A stretch of DNA of 9,786 bases from UBA9715 sp045614225 (GCA_045614225.1 JAZLCO010000108.1:1-9786); one strand, 5' to 3'; shown: positions 1 to 7,558, counted from the stretch's first letter. The notes: generated from the sequence alone by a model not told the origin. Numbers and translations: made by a program.

Positions 1-4
1 AGAG

Positions 5-19
5 CCCCCCCCCCCCCCC
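5..19. repeat. C15 homopolymer (G15 on the prfB strand)
   Basis: Fifteen consecutive C residues lie 27 bp beyond the prfB stop codon; on the prfB coding strand this is a G15 run in the 3' flank. No coding region is visible in positions 1-45. A homopolymer of this length is prone to replication slippage and to sequencing or assembly error. It may affect the spacing or expression of a gene just outside the window. A weak 5-bp inverted repeat (GCCAA at 21-25, TTGGC at 37-41) lies between the tract and the stop codon, but without a T-tract it is not a convincing terminator. Confidence 0.9.
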
Positions 20-45
20 TGCCAACTCTGTCCCACTTGGCTCGC

Positions 46-1143
46 CTACTGCGACGCCTTCCACTTGTGGAAGCCGATGACGAACTCGTCGATTTCGCCG
101 TTGAGCACTCCGTCGACGTTCCCAGTCTCGATACCGCTGCGCAGGTCCTTCACCATCTGATACGGATACAACACGTAGTTTCGAATCTGGCTGCCGAACG
201 AGTTTTCCATGCGCTCGCCGCGCAATTCGTCGATTTCAGCCTGGCGTTTTTGCTCTTCAAGTTCGTAAAGCTTGGCTTTAAGCACTCGGAACGCAGCTTC
301 TTTGTTCTGGAGTTGGGATTTCTGGTTTTGGCACGTGACGACGATGCCAGTCGGCACATGGGTCAAGCGCACCGCAGAGTCGGTCGTGTTAACGCATTGG
401 CCGCCTGGCCCGCTCGAGCGGTACACGTCGACCCGGACATCGTTCGGATCGAGATCGACTTCAATGTCGTCAGGCAGCACAGGCAACAGCTCAACGCTTG
501 CAAACGTCGTATGCCTGCGTGCTTTCGCATCGGTCGGGGAAATGCGCACGAGCCGATGCACGCCGATCTCGGATTGCAGCATGCCGTAGGCGTTGCGCCC
601 TTCGAACTGAATCGTCGCACGATCGATACCGATTCCTTCGGCATACGTGATGTCGAGCACATGGACTTTCCAGCCCTTCGACTCACCGTAGCGTGTGTAC
701 ATCTTGAACAGCATGTCAGCCCAGTCATTGGCTTCAAGACCACCTTGACCGGGGTTGACCGTTAGAATCGCATCGCCGTCGTCGAACTCACCTGTGAACC
801 ACGATGAGAGCTCGAGCGAATCGAGCAACTTGGCAAGCTTCTCGCACGCATCAGATGCCTCAGCAGCAAAAGCCTCGTCCTCATCGGCAAGCTCGAATGC
901 CGTTTGAGCGTCGTCGAAAAGCGAAACGGCATCGTCGTATTCCCGAATCGCCTCGCGCAGATTGCCCGCCCTCTTCGACACAGTCTGGGCATGGCTCACG
1001 TTGTCCCAGAAACCAGGTTGGGCCGTTTCCTCATCGAGAGCAGCCAATTCGGCCGACTTGTCATCGATATGCAGAAACGTGCGCGCGTCGTGCACACGCT
1101 GTCCAAGCTGCTCGATTGTCTTTGCGTCAAGATCCATTGCCAT
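46..1143 (-). CDS. prfB: Peptide chain release factor 2 (RF2)
   Basis: RF2 binds the ribosome at UAA or UGA stop codons in the cytoplasm and triggers hydrolysis of peptidyl-tRNA. The 365-residue product matches the usual family length and aligns end to end with E. coli RF2 from memory. A helical N-terminal domain (about 1-110) is followed by the core, with NPGQGGLEANDWADML at about 129-144. The codon-recognition loop (about 196-214) ends in RRHTTF. The catalytic loop SSGPGGQ is intact, with Cys rather than the commoner His right after the Gln. The recognition tripeptide reads Ser202-Pro203-Thr204, where SPF is standard. The whole protein is in one frame: the in-frame UGA and SD-like slippery site used for autoregulatory +1 frameshifting in E. 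coli and B. subtilis is absent. The ATG at 1143 has a weak GGAA seven bases upstream; a second ATG two codons on is an alternative start. The stop is TAG. It is transcribed divergently from the neighbouring regulator. Confidence 0.97.
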   Translation of the reverse strand: MAMDLDAKTIEQLGQRVHDARTFLHIDDKSAELAALDEETAQPGFWDNVSHAQTVSKRAGNLREAIREYDDAVSLFDDAQTAFELADEDEAFAAEASDACEKLAKLLDSLELSSWFTGEFDDGDAILTVNPGQGGLEANDWADMLFKMYTRYGESKGWKVHVLDITYAEGIGIDRATIQFEGRNAYGMLQSEIGVHRLVRISPTDAKARRHTTFASVELLPVLPDDIEVDLDPNDVRVDVYRSSGPGGQCVNTTDSAVRLTHVPTGIVVTCQNQKSQLQNKEAAFRVLKAKLYELEEQKRQAEIDELRGERMENSFGSQIRNYVLYPYQMVKDLRSGIETGNVDGVLNGEIDEFVIGFHKWKASQ

Positions 1144-1165
1144 CCGTCAGTTCCATTGCATTTCA

Positions 1166-1188
1166 ATTATTTATTGGAGTCTCAGACT
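1166..1188 (-). promoter_or_regulatory. Possible prfB -10 element with adjacent palindrome
   Basis: On the minus strand, AATAAT (1171 to 1166) matches five of six bases of the sigma70 -10 consensus and lies 22 bp upstream of the prfB ATG. It sits in a local AT-rich patch. No acceptable -35 hexamer is found 16-18 bp further upstream. A perfect 11-bp palindrome, AGTCTCAGACT (1178-1188), occupies the expected spacer, a typical position for a repressor operator. Both elements are short and could be chance; no binding protein can be named. Confidence 0.25.
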
Positions 1189-1253
1189 ACCCTCATGGCT
1201 GCCATTCCGTTTCCAAAACACCCGCAATTCAAAGAAACTCTGTTGAAAATTGC

Positions 1254-1293
1254 GCGCATGCGCTTGAACGACACTCGGATATTCAACTAGAAT
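1254..1293 (+). promoter_or_regulatory. Sigma70-type promoter for the BTAD regulator, with flanking palindrome
   Basis: TTGAAC (1264-1269) and TAGAAT (1288-1293) match the -35 and -10 consensus well and are separated by 18 bp. Transcription would start near 1300, giving a leader of about 40 nt before the ATG at 1342. A perfect 10-bp palindrome, GCGCATGCGC (1254-1263), abuts the -35 hexamer directly. That is a plausible binding position for an activator, or for the regulator itself. The promoter is fairly convincing; the operator role is only inferred. Confidence 0.5.
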
Positions 1294-1341
1294 CAGCGTG
1301 CTTTGACCAGAGCATGAGACCACGCAAGAAAGGCTCGTGCT

Positions 1342-3939
1342 ATGTCAAGCTTCATTTCGAAATCCGCATGTCGTGGTAATCGCCCAGCTCATCTGCTTTC
1401 TTATCGATACTACCAGCGCCAACGACTCGTGTCCCATCTTCTGAGGGAGCGGGGAGTCGCTCGGTTCATCGTGGCGCCCTATGGATACGGCAAAACTGGA
1501 TTGGCGCTCGAATATGCTGACACGATCTTCGGATTCTCGGGCGTGTACTGGATCAACTGCAAGAGCCCATGCTTCATACGCGACCTCGACGAAGGCTGCA
1601 TTGCATCCGACTGCTTGCGATTCGACCCGAAGATGAAGCTTGTGGTGTTCGAAGATGTCCCACCCCTCGACGCGGAGCGCGCCGAAGAGTTCTCGAGGGA
1701 GATCGACGCCATCCTCAGCAGCAAGCGTGAAGTGCTCGTGACCTGCGCGCCCTCATGCGATACCCTCGGCCGGCTCCAACAAGACCGCGTGACGGTCACC
1801 GCCAAAGAGCTCTTGCTCGACGACGAGGAGCTGTCCATCGTCCACGACGATTCGGCAAGTTCGTTCACGACAACCACCCCTCGCATTCCTTCCTGTCGTG
1901 TACCCATGCTCGTATGGACTCAACGACAAGGGACAGCACGCGATTTTCTCACCCATGGGTTTCGCGAAGAAGCGCCATCCGACCTGTTGCTCGCGCTCGT
2001 CTGCACCTCCGTGCTCGGGACGGGATCGTTTGCCGACCTCGTTGCGCTCGGCCCCATCGACCGCGACCTCATCGGGAGAACCGCAATCAATTACCCGCAT
2101 CTTGGGTTCAATGAAGACCTGGATGCTTTCGAGGCGCCATCTTTCGACGTTGCCGACATCGCATTCGCCTTGCGCGGTGTGATTGATGCGTTTGTGCGCC
2201 GATCGTCATACGACTCGCGGGAGACATTCACCAGCGCGCTCGCAGCACTGCTCATGGACAACGGCAAACTTGAACGTGCAAGCGAGATCATCCGTTTGGT
2301 TTGTCCGAGAAAGTCGCGGATAGCATGGCTCATGGCGCATGCACGTCAACTCGTCGCAGGCTCGTGTTTCCTGCCCCTTTTGCAGCTTGCCGGCTCAACA
2401 AGGCCCATGGGGATGACCATCGAGCAACGTTCGATGCTTTCCGCAGTCGAATCGCTCTGCTTCCGCATGCTCGACAGTCCTGATGAGGCGTGCCGATGCG
2501 CAAAACGCTATGCATTCGAAAGTCAAACACCTATCGAATATCGAGTCATAAACCTTCTTGTCCTAGCGCAATGCTCTACGAACACGTTGAGAGAGCGTGC
2601 CGCCACGGAACTTGCCACCATTGCTGCGACGGGGAGCCGTATGACCGTCGATGCCCAATCGGGATCGGCGTATATCTCACTCGCACAGGCTTGGTGCATG
2701 GCATCTATCGGTGCACAGGAGCTCTATGAATTCTGGAACAAATCTTTGAGCGAAGGCCTATCTGACGACATGCTTTGCATCATCGCATCATGGTTTTACA
2801 ACACATACGCCGACGAGCTGAATAGTAGTGGATTGGTTGCAGGCATGCTGCCACCCTTCAACTGCTCGCCCATCGAACGGTTCGTGCGCGATTGCATAGA
2901 AGCGTCCCCTTCGTTGCTGCCAAACTTCTTTGCTATCTCTGCGGGACTTGCCATGGAATCTGCCCACGTGAAAGGGATGAGCTATTACGAAGGACCGCTT
3001 TCGACTTCCGCTCTCATCGGTCTACGCAACGCCGAAATGGCGCTGCTTGCTCAACGCAGCCGCTTCGTCGCAGAATCTGCTCAATCTGCATTGCAGCAAG
3101 ACAACTGGCTCGCAACGCACCCCGAAAGCGCGCTCAGCCCGCGTCGCAAGCCTCCAAAAGTTCAAGCACGGTTGAGCATACCGACCCTGAGCATTAAAAC
3201 ATTCGGACGGCTCGAGTTGAGGATCGGTGGAGAGCCAATTGATGAAGAGAGCATTAAGAGCGCGCACGTCAGGCCGCTGATCGTGTTGCTTGCATCGAAC
3301 CCCGGGCGCGAAATACCACGCGATTCGATCTGCAAATCAATGTGGCCGGACAGCCCTCTTCAAATCTCTCGCAAAAGCTTCTATACCGTGTGGAGCAAAC
3401 TCAGACAAGCACTCGTTTTGCCCGACGGATCGTGCCCCTATCTCATACGGCATCGCGTGGGATGCGCCTTCAACTCATCGTACGTCCAAAGCGACATCGC
3501 TCGCCTTGACGAGATCTGCCGCACGTTCCTATTCGAGGAGCCTGACTTCACACGCTGGTCCGAACTGCTCGCCGAGGTCGATAGGGACTTTTCTGGCGAC
3601 CTCTTGCCAGCAGAAACCACGAACGACCTCGTCGTGCAGACGCGGGAGGAATGCCAAACAAAACTCGTCGACGCATTGGTAGTCGCATCGGCTGGAATCG
3701 CCCAAACGGGAAACCCGCGACGCGCCGCCTGGTGTGCGCAAATGGCGCTCGACCACGACGACACTCGAGAAGATGCGTACTTGGAGCTCATGCGCGCGCA
3801 AGCTGCCTCGGGACAACGGGTCGCAGCCATGGCGACGGGCCGACGCGCCATGCATGTGTTGAGCGAAAAACTTGGGATCGATCCCTCTTCCGAGCTTATG
3901 GTTTTCTACCAGCAGCTGCTCGAATCAGAGGATTTGTAG
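1342..3939 (+). CDS. Large STAND-like ATPase transcriptional regulator with winged helix and BTAD (SARP/AfsR-like)
   Basis: The protein looks like a cytoplasmic transcriptional activator of the AfsR/MalT-like type. Residues 45-52 (APYGYGKT) form a Walker A P-loop resembling that of LuxR-family LAL/MalT regulators. Residues 99-105 (KLVVFED) are a Walker B candidate. A helical, Cys-rich middle region (about 200-600) has no motif I recognise and may be a signal-sensing repeat region. Residues about 615-710 resemble an OmpR/SARP winged helix (FGRLELRIGG at 621-630; ISRKSFYTVWSKLRQAL at 675-691 as the probable recognition region). Residues about 717-862 fit a bacterial transcriptional activator domain, ending in EKLGIDPSSEL. 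There is no signal peptide or membrane segment. The ATG at 1342 has a good SD (AAGAAAGG, 1326-1333) eight bases upstream. The stop is TAG. It is monocistronic between divergent prfB and co-oriented secA. About 25 cysteines in 865 residues is high. Its target and ligand cannot be told from sequence. Confidence 0.88.
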   Translation: MSSFISKSACRGNRPAHLLSYRYYQRQRLVSHLLRERGVARFIVAPYGYGKTGLALEYADTIFGFSGVYWINCKSPCFIRDLDEGCIASDCLRFDPKMKLVVFEDVPPLDAERAEEFSREIDAILSSKREVLVTCAPSCDTLGRLQQDRVTVTAKELLLDDEELSIVHDDSASSFTTTTPRIPSCRVPMLVWTQRQGTARDFLTHGFREEAPSDLLLALVCTSVLGTGSFADLVALGPIDRDLIGRTAINYPHLGFNEDLDAFEAPSFDVADIAFALRGVIDAFVRRSSYDSRETFTSALAALLMDNGKLERASEIIRLVCPRKSRIAWLMAHARQLVAGSCFLPLLQLAGSTRPMGMTIEQRSMLSAVESLCFRMLDSPDEACRCAKRYAFESQTPIEYRVINLLVLAQCSTNTLRERAATELATIAATGSRMTVDAQSGSAYISLAQAWCMASIGAQELYEFWNKSLSEGLSDDMLCIIASWFYNTYADELNSSGLVAGMLPPFNCSPIERFVRDCIEASPSLLPNFFAISAGLAMESAHVKGMSYYEGPLSTSALIGLRNAEMALLAQRSRFVAESAQSALQQDNWLATHPESALSPRRKPPKVQARLSIPTLSIKTFGRLELRIGGEPIDEESIKSAHVRPLIVLLASNPGREIPRDSICKSMWPDSPLQISRKSFYTVWSKLRQALVLPDGSCPYLIRHRVGCAFNSSYVQSDIARLDEICRTFLFEEPDFTRWSELLAEVDRDFSGDLLPAETTNDLVVQTREECQTKLVDALVVASAGIAQTGNPRRAAWCAQMALDHDDTREDAYLELMRAQAASGQRVAAMATGRRAMHVLSEKLGIDPSSELMVFYQQLLESEDL

Positions 3940-3983
3940 AAAGAAAATCAGTCGAGGTTTTATCAATCGGCAGCAAATTGCGG

Positions 3984-4035
3984 AAAGCGTGAAGACAAGG
4001 TAACGTTGCATGCGCATTGTCTGCAACCACGCTTT
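3984..4035 (+). promoter_or_regulatory. Long imperfect hairpin between the regulator and secA
   Basis: An outer 8-bp stem, AAAGCGTG (3984-3991) with CACGCTTT (4028-4035), encloses an inner 6-bp stem, AGACAA (3993-3998) with TTGTCT (4017-4022). Alternatively GTTGCA (4005-4010) can pair with TGCAAC (4022-4027), which competes with the inner stem at T4022. It lies 44 bp after the regulator stop and 83 bp before the secA ATG. No clean T-tract follows, so it is at best a weak intrinsic terminator. Alternative pairings could also fit a leader or attenuator ahead of secA. Confidence 0.35.
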
Positions 4036-4118
4036 GGCGGCACCGTCTTTCCCCATCGCTATGTTACAGTTTTAGATTAGCCAATCATCAGGTCTACGAG
4101 AACAGGACGGCACACTAG

Positions 4119-7019
4119 ATGGCGGGATTTTTCTCTAAACTCCTTTCATTCGGCGAAGGCCGACAGGTTAAGAACTATCAGAAGATCGCCGATCACATCG
4201 GCACGCTCGAACCCGACATGAAGAAGCTCGACGATGCCGAGCTCGCCCATCTGACGGTCGAGTTCAGGGAGCGCCTCGAGCGCGGTGAAAGCCTCGATTC
4301 GATTCTGCCCGAAGCATTCGCGGCAATCCGCGAAGCATCGGTGCGCACGCTCGGCATGCGCCATTTCGACGTGCAGCTCATCGGCGGCATGGCGCTCAAC
4401 GATGGCCACATCGCCGAGATGAAAACGGGCGAAGGCAAAACGCTGGTCTCCACATTGGCCGGCTACCTCAATGCCCTACCCGGCCACAACGTCCACATCG
4501 TCACGGTGAACGACTACCTGGCAAAGCGCGACAGCGAGTGGATGGGCCGCATCTACAAGTTCATGGGAATGAACGTCGGCCTTATCCAAAACGGCATGCG
4601 CGGCGAGCGAAAGCGCACGGCATACCTGGCCGATGTCACCTATGGCACGAACTCCGAATTCGGCTTCGACTATCTGCGCGACAACATGGTCACGCGCGCT
4701 GAAGCACGTGTCCAGCGCGGGCATCATTTCGCCATCGTCGACGAGGTCGACTCGATTCTCATCGACGAGGCGCGCACCCCGTTGATCATTTCAGGCGCTG
4801 GCTCCGCTGCAGCGAGCACGTACAATGACTTCGCACGCGCTGTCCGCGGACTCGAACGAGATGTCGATTACCAGATGGACGAGGCCAAACGCACGATCAA
4901 CGCAACCGAGATCGGCTTGGAGCGCATCGAGGCGGCACTCGGTATCGATGACATCTACGCAGACACCGCAGGCACGCTCGCCAACCACTTGCAGCAAGCG
5001 CTGAAGGCAGAATACCTGTTCCATCGCGATGTTGACTACGTGGTCACCAAAGACCGCGAAGTCAAGATCGTTGACGAGTTCACGGGCCGTATCATGGAAG
5101 GCCGCCGCTGGTCCGAAGGCCTCCACCAGGCCGTCGAGGCAAAAGAGAAGGTGCCAGTCAAAGAAGAGAACCAGACGCTGGCCACCATCACGCTGCAGAA
5201 CTACTTCCGCCTGTACGACAAGCTGTCCGGCATGACTGGTACGGCCATGACCGAGGACTCCGAGTTCCGTCAGATCTACAAGCTCGAAGTCACCGCGATT
5301 CCGCCGAACAAGCCCGTCATCCGCATCGACCAGAACGACCAGGTGTACCGCACAATCGATGCAAAGTTCAACGCCGTTGCCGACGAGATTTCCGCCCGCA
5401 ATGCAATCGGCCAGCCATGTCTGGTCGGCACTGTCTCGATCGAGAGCTCCGAACGTCTGAGCCGCTTGCTTGACAAGCGTGGCATCAAGCATGAAACCTT
5501 GAACGCGAAAAACCATGAGCGCGAAGCCCACATCGTCGCACAGGCCGGCCGTCTCGGCGCCGTCACCATCGCGACCAACATGGCAGGTCGTGGTACCGAC
5601 ATCTTGCTCGGCGGCAACGCCGAGGTGTTGGCTGAGGACATCCTGCGTTCACGCGGATACGACCCCGCCATCGACGTTGCGAAGAAGGAAGAGTTGCGCG
5701 TTGCGGCCGAGCAAGCACTCGATTCGGACGATCCGCGCATCCGCGCCAAAGCGAAGAAAGTGCTCGACGACCTGGCAGAAATGGTGGCTGTCACACCAGA
5801 GGCGCTCGAAAAGGCAACAAAGGAAGCTGACGAAATCACTGACGCTGAAGCCGATCAGGTGCGCAATGCAGGCGGCCTGCTCGTCATCGGCACCGAGCGT
5901 CATGAATCGCGTCGTATCGACAATCAGCTCCGCGGTCGTTCCGGCCGTCAAGGCGACCCGGGTGAGACCCAGTTCTACCTCTCGCTGGAAGACGACCTCA
6001 TGCGCCGATTCGGTGGCGATCGCATGGATAGCATCTCCAACATGATGGAACGCACGCAATTGCCCGACAACCAACCAATCCAGGCGGGCATGGTTTCGAA
6101 GGCCATCGAGAACGCCCAGCATTCGGTCGAGGCCATGCACTTTGCAGCTCGTAAGAACGTCCTCGAGTACGACGACGTATTGAACCTGCAGCGTTCGGCC
6201 ATCTACGAGGAGCGCAACGCAATCCTCGACGGCAAGGACATGACCGATCGCATTCCCGAAATCATCGCAGACTGCGCTCGCGCAGCTGTTGCGGACAACT
6301 GCCCCGACAAGACGACAAGCGACGAGTGGGACATCGCATCACTCGAAGCATGGGTCACTTCGATGACCGGTCTCGAGACCTTCCGTGTCGAAGATATCGA
6401 CCACGATGACGAACCTTCGGTTGTCGAGGATGCGATTGCTGATTTCTTCACCGAAGCGTACGAGGCAAAGGTCGCCATGCTCGGCGAAGACGCCATGAGC
6501 AAGCTCGAAGCACAAATCATGCTTCGCATCATGGACACGCGTTGGATGGCCCATCTGCAGGATATGGATTACCTGCGTGCTGGCATCGGGCTGCGCGCTT
6601 ACGGCCAACGCGACCCCTTGACGGAGTACCGCGAGGAAGCTTACCAAGCGTTCTCGAACATGACCGAGAACATGTACGCCGACTACCTGCGCACGCTCTT
6701 GCGCCTGCAAGTCGCCATCAAACAGCCCGAGCAGGAACAGCCGGAGCAAGAGGACGACCCGCTGGCCGGCCGCAAGGTGAGCTACTCGAACCCTGAGCAG
6801 GTGCTCGATGGCCCCGGCACCGCCGACGACATGTCACCCGCCCGCGCAGCAGCCGTTGCAACCCAGGCTGCGGGCGCGCCTCCGAAAGCCGCAGCCACCG
6901 GAAAGGCGAAAACCTACGTCAAGGACAAGGACGATCCATTCGAGATGGCCAAGCCGAACGATCCGTGCCCCTGCGGCAGCGGCAAGAAGTTCAAGAAGTG
7001 CCACGGAATGTATCGTTAA
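4119..7019 (+). CDS. secA: Preprotein translocase ATPase SecA
   Basis: SecA is the peripheral membrane ATPase that drives unfolded preproteins through SecYEG. The 966-residue product is complete. NBD1 holds Walker A MKTGEGKT (101-108) and Walker B IVDEVD (206-211). The preprotein cross-linking region follows at about 225-370, and NBD2 at about 380-625 carries ATNMAGRGTDILLGG (485-499) and the helicase motif IDNQLRGRSGRQGD (600-613). The helical scaffold and wing domains run to about 865. An acidic Gln/Glu-rich stretch (869-880) and an Ala-rich linker lead to the C-terminal zinc-binding SEC-C motif (C950, C952, C961, H962), which fits SecB/ribosome-type contacts. NBD2 contains a Lys/Glu/Ala-rich helical insertion (about 500-584), longer than I recall in E. 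coli or mycobacterial SecA1. The ATG is preceded by AGGACGG (4104-4110) with eight bases between. No strong promoter is visible, so read-through from the regulator is possible. Confidence 0.98.
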   Translation: MAGFFSKLLSFGEGRQVKNYQKIADHIGTLEPDMKKLDDAELAHLTVEFRERLERGESLDSILPEAFAAIREASVRTLGMRHFDVQLIGGMALNDGHIAEMKTGEGKTLVSTLAGYLNALPGHNVHIVTVNDYLAKRDSEWMGRIYKFMGMNVGLIQNGMRGERKRTAYLADVTYGTNSEFGFDYLRDNMVTRAEARVQRGHHFAIVDEVDSILIDEARTPLIISGAGSAAASTYNDFARAVRGLERDVDYQMDEAKRTINATEIGLERIEAALGIDDIYADTAGTLANHLQQALKAEYLFHRDVDYVVTKDREVKIVDEFTGRIMEGRRWSEGLHQAVEAKEKVPVKEENQTLATITLQNYFRLYDKLSGMTGTAMTEDSEFRQIYKLEVTAIPPNKPVIRIDQNDQVYRTIDAKFNAVADEISARNAIGQPCLVGTVSIESSERLSRLLDKRGIKHETLNAKNHEREAHIVAQAGRLGAVTIATNMAGRGTDILLGGNAEVLAEDILRSRGYDPAIDVAKKEELRVAAEQALDSDDPRIRAKAKKVLDDLAEMVAVTPEALEKATKEADEITDAEADQVRNAGGLLVIGTERHESRRIDNQLRGRSGRQGDPGETQFYLSLEDDLMRRFGGDRMDSISNMMERTQLPDNQPIQAGMVSKAIENAQHSVEAMHFAARKNVLEYDDVLNLQRSAIYEERNAILDGKDMTDRIPEIIADCARAAVADNCPDKTTSDEWDIASLEAWVTSMTGLETFRVEDIDHDDEPSVVEDAIADFFTEAYEAKVAMLGEDAMSKLEAQIMLRIMDTRWMAHLQDMDYLRAGIGLRAYGQRDPLTEYREEAYQAFSNMTENMYADYLRTLLRLQVAIKQPEQEQPEQEDDPLAGRKVSYSNPEQVLDGPGTADDMSPARAAAVATQAAGAPPKAAATGKAKTYVKDKDDPFEMAKPNDPCPCGSGKKFKKCHGMYR

Positions 7020-7040
7020 AGATTTCCGTGATAAAACGTG

Positions 7041-7080
7041 AAGCGGGCGGCGAGCATGGTGCTCGCCGCCCGCTTGTTTT
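7041..7080. terminator. Bidirectional rho-independent terminator between secA and rsfS
   Basis: A perfect 16-bp GC-rich stem (7041-7056 with 7060-7075; arms AAGCGGGCGGCGAGCA and its complement) closes on a three-base TGG loop. On the plus strand it is followed by GTTTT (7076-7080). On the minus strand the flank reads CACGTTTTATC, so a T-rich tail also follows in that direction. It starts 21 bp after the secA stop and ends 17 bp before the rsfS stop, ideally placed to stop both convergent transcripts. Confidence 0.92.
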
Positions 7081-7096
7081 CGTTGCAAGATGCGGG

Positions 7097-7558
7097 TTAC
7101 TCTTCTTCAGCTTCCTGACGGTTCTCCTCGAGTTCCGCAGCACGCTCGCCGAGCAACACGGCAATGCGATCGGAGTATACGGCATCGGTGATGCCGGCCT
7201 CGGCGGCAAGATCCATCACCGGCGCATCGTTCCACAAAGCCTCAAGCCGGTAAAACTCGCGCGTTTCAGGCTGGAACACATGCACCACGATGCTGCCGTA
7301 ATCGAGCAGCTCCCATGAACCATCGCGGGTCTCCTCGCGATGAAGCGGCTTAATCTTGGCCTGTAGGCGCTCGGCCTCCTCGACCGCATCGATGATGGCG
7401 TGAACCTGGCGATTGTTCGTCGCCGTCACGATGACGAAGTAATCGGTGACACCGATGAGCTCGCCGACGTTTTGCACGACGATGTCGGTCGCCTTCTTCT
7501 CGTCAGCCGCACGCGCGGCGATGATAGCGTAATCTTTCGAAGTCAATTCTTCAGTCAT
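7097..7558 (-). CDS. rsfS: Ribosomal silencing factor RsfS (YbeB/Iojap family)
   Basis: RsfS binds ribosomal protein uL14 (L14) on the 50S subunit and blocks joining to 30S, reducing translation in nutrient limitation or stationary phase. The 153-residue product has the family core at about 8-112, with TDYFVIVTA (38-46), a basic REETRDGSW segment (74-82), and LLDYGSIVVHVF (84-95) followed by FYRLEALW. An acidic tail of about 40 residues makes it longer than the roughly 105-residue E. coli protein. Its ATG (7558-7556) overlaps the TGA of the upstream nadD-yqeK gene (7557-7555) in an ATGA junction. An AGGAGG SD (7575-7570) lies inside the last codons of that gene, so translational coupling is likely. 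nadD-rsfS adjacency is widespread in bacteria. Confidence 0.96.
   Translation of the reverse strand: MTEELTSKDYAIIAARAADEKKATDIVVQNVGELIGVTDYFVIVTATNNRQVHAIIDAVEEAERLQAKIKPLHREETRDGSWELLDYGSIVVHVFQPETREFYRLEALWNDAPVMDLAAEAGITDAVYSDRIAVLLGERAAELEENRQEAEEE

Noticed and set aside
37..765. 242-codon plus-strand open frame opposite prfB
   Set aside because: It is antisense to a clear full-length prfB, shows no recognisable motif, and is explained by codon bias in a GC-rich gene.
869..1112. UGA-reassignment suggested by the RF2 change
   Set aside because: TGA serves as a real stop for nadD-yqeK at the ATGA junction with rsfS, and no in-frame TGA is needed to complete any gene here.
804..1379. 191-codon plus-strand open frame crossing the prfB start, the intergenic region and the start of the regulator
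   Set aside because: It has no SD or family motif, is Arg/Pro/Ser-rich as expected of an out-of-frame reading, and would overlap two real genes.
4008..4015. GCATGCGC shared by the regulator promoter palindrome (1256-1263) and the pre-secA hairpin
   Set aside because: The same 8-mer also occurs inside secA coding sequence (for example near 4353 and 4594), so chance sharing in GC-rich DNA is sufficient.
4060..4078. Possible secA -10 elements (TATGTT, TACAGT, TTAGAT)
   Set aside because: None has an acceptable -35 hexamer at 16-18 bp spacing; the region is merely AT-richer than its surroundings.
4791..5531. 246-codon minus-strand open frame within secA
   Set aside because: It is an antisense shadow of conserved secA codons with no independent promoter, SD or domain.
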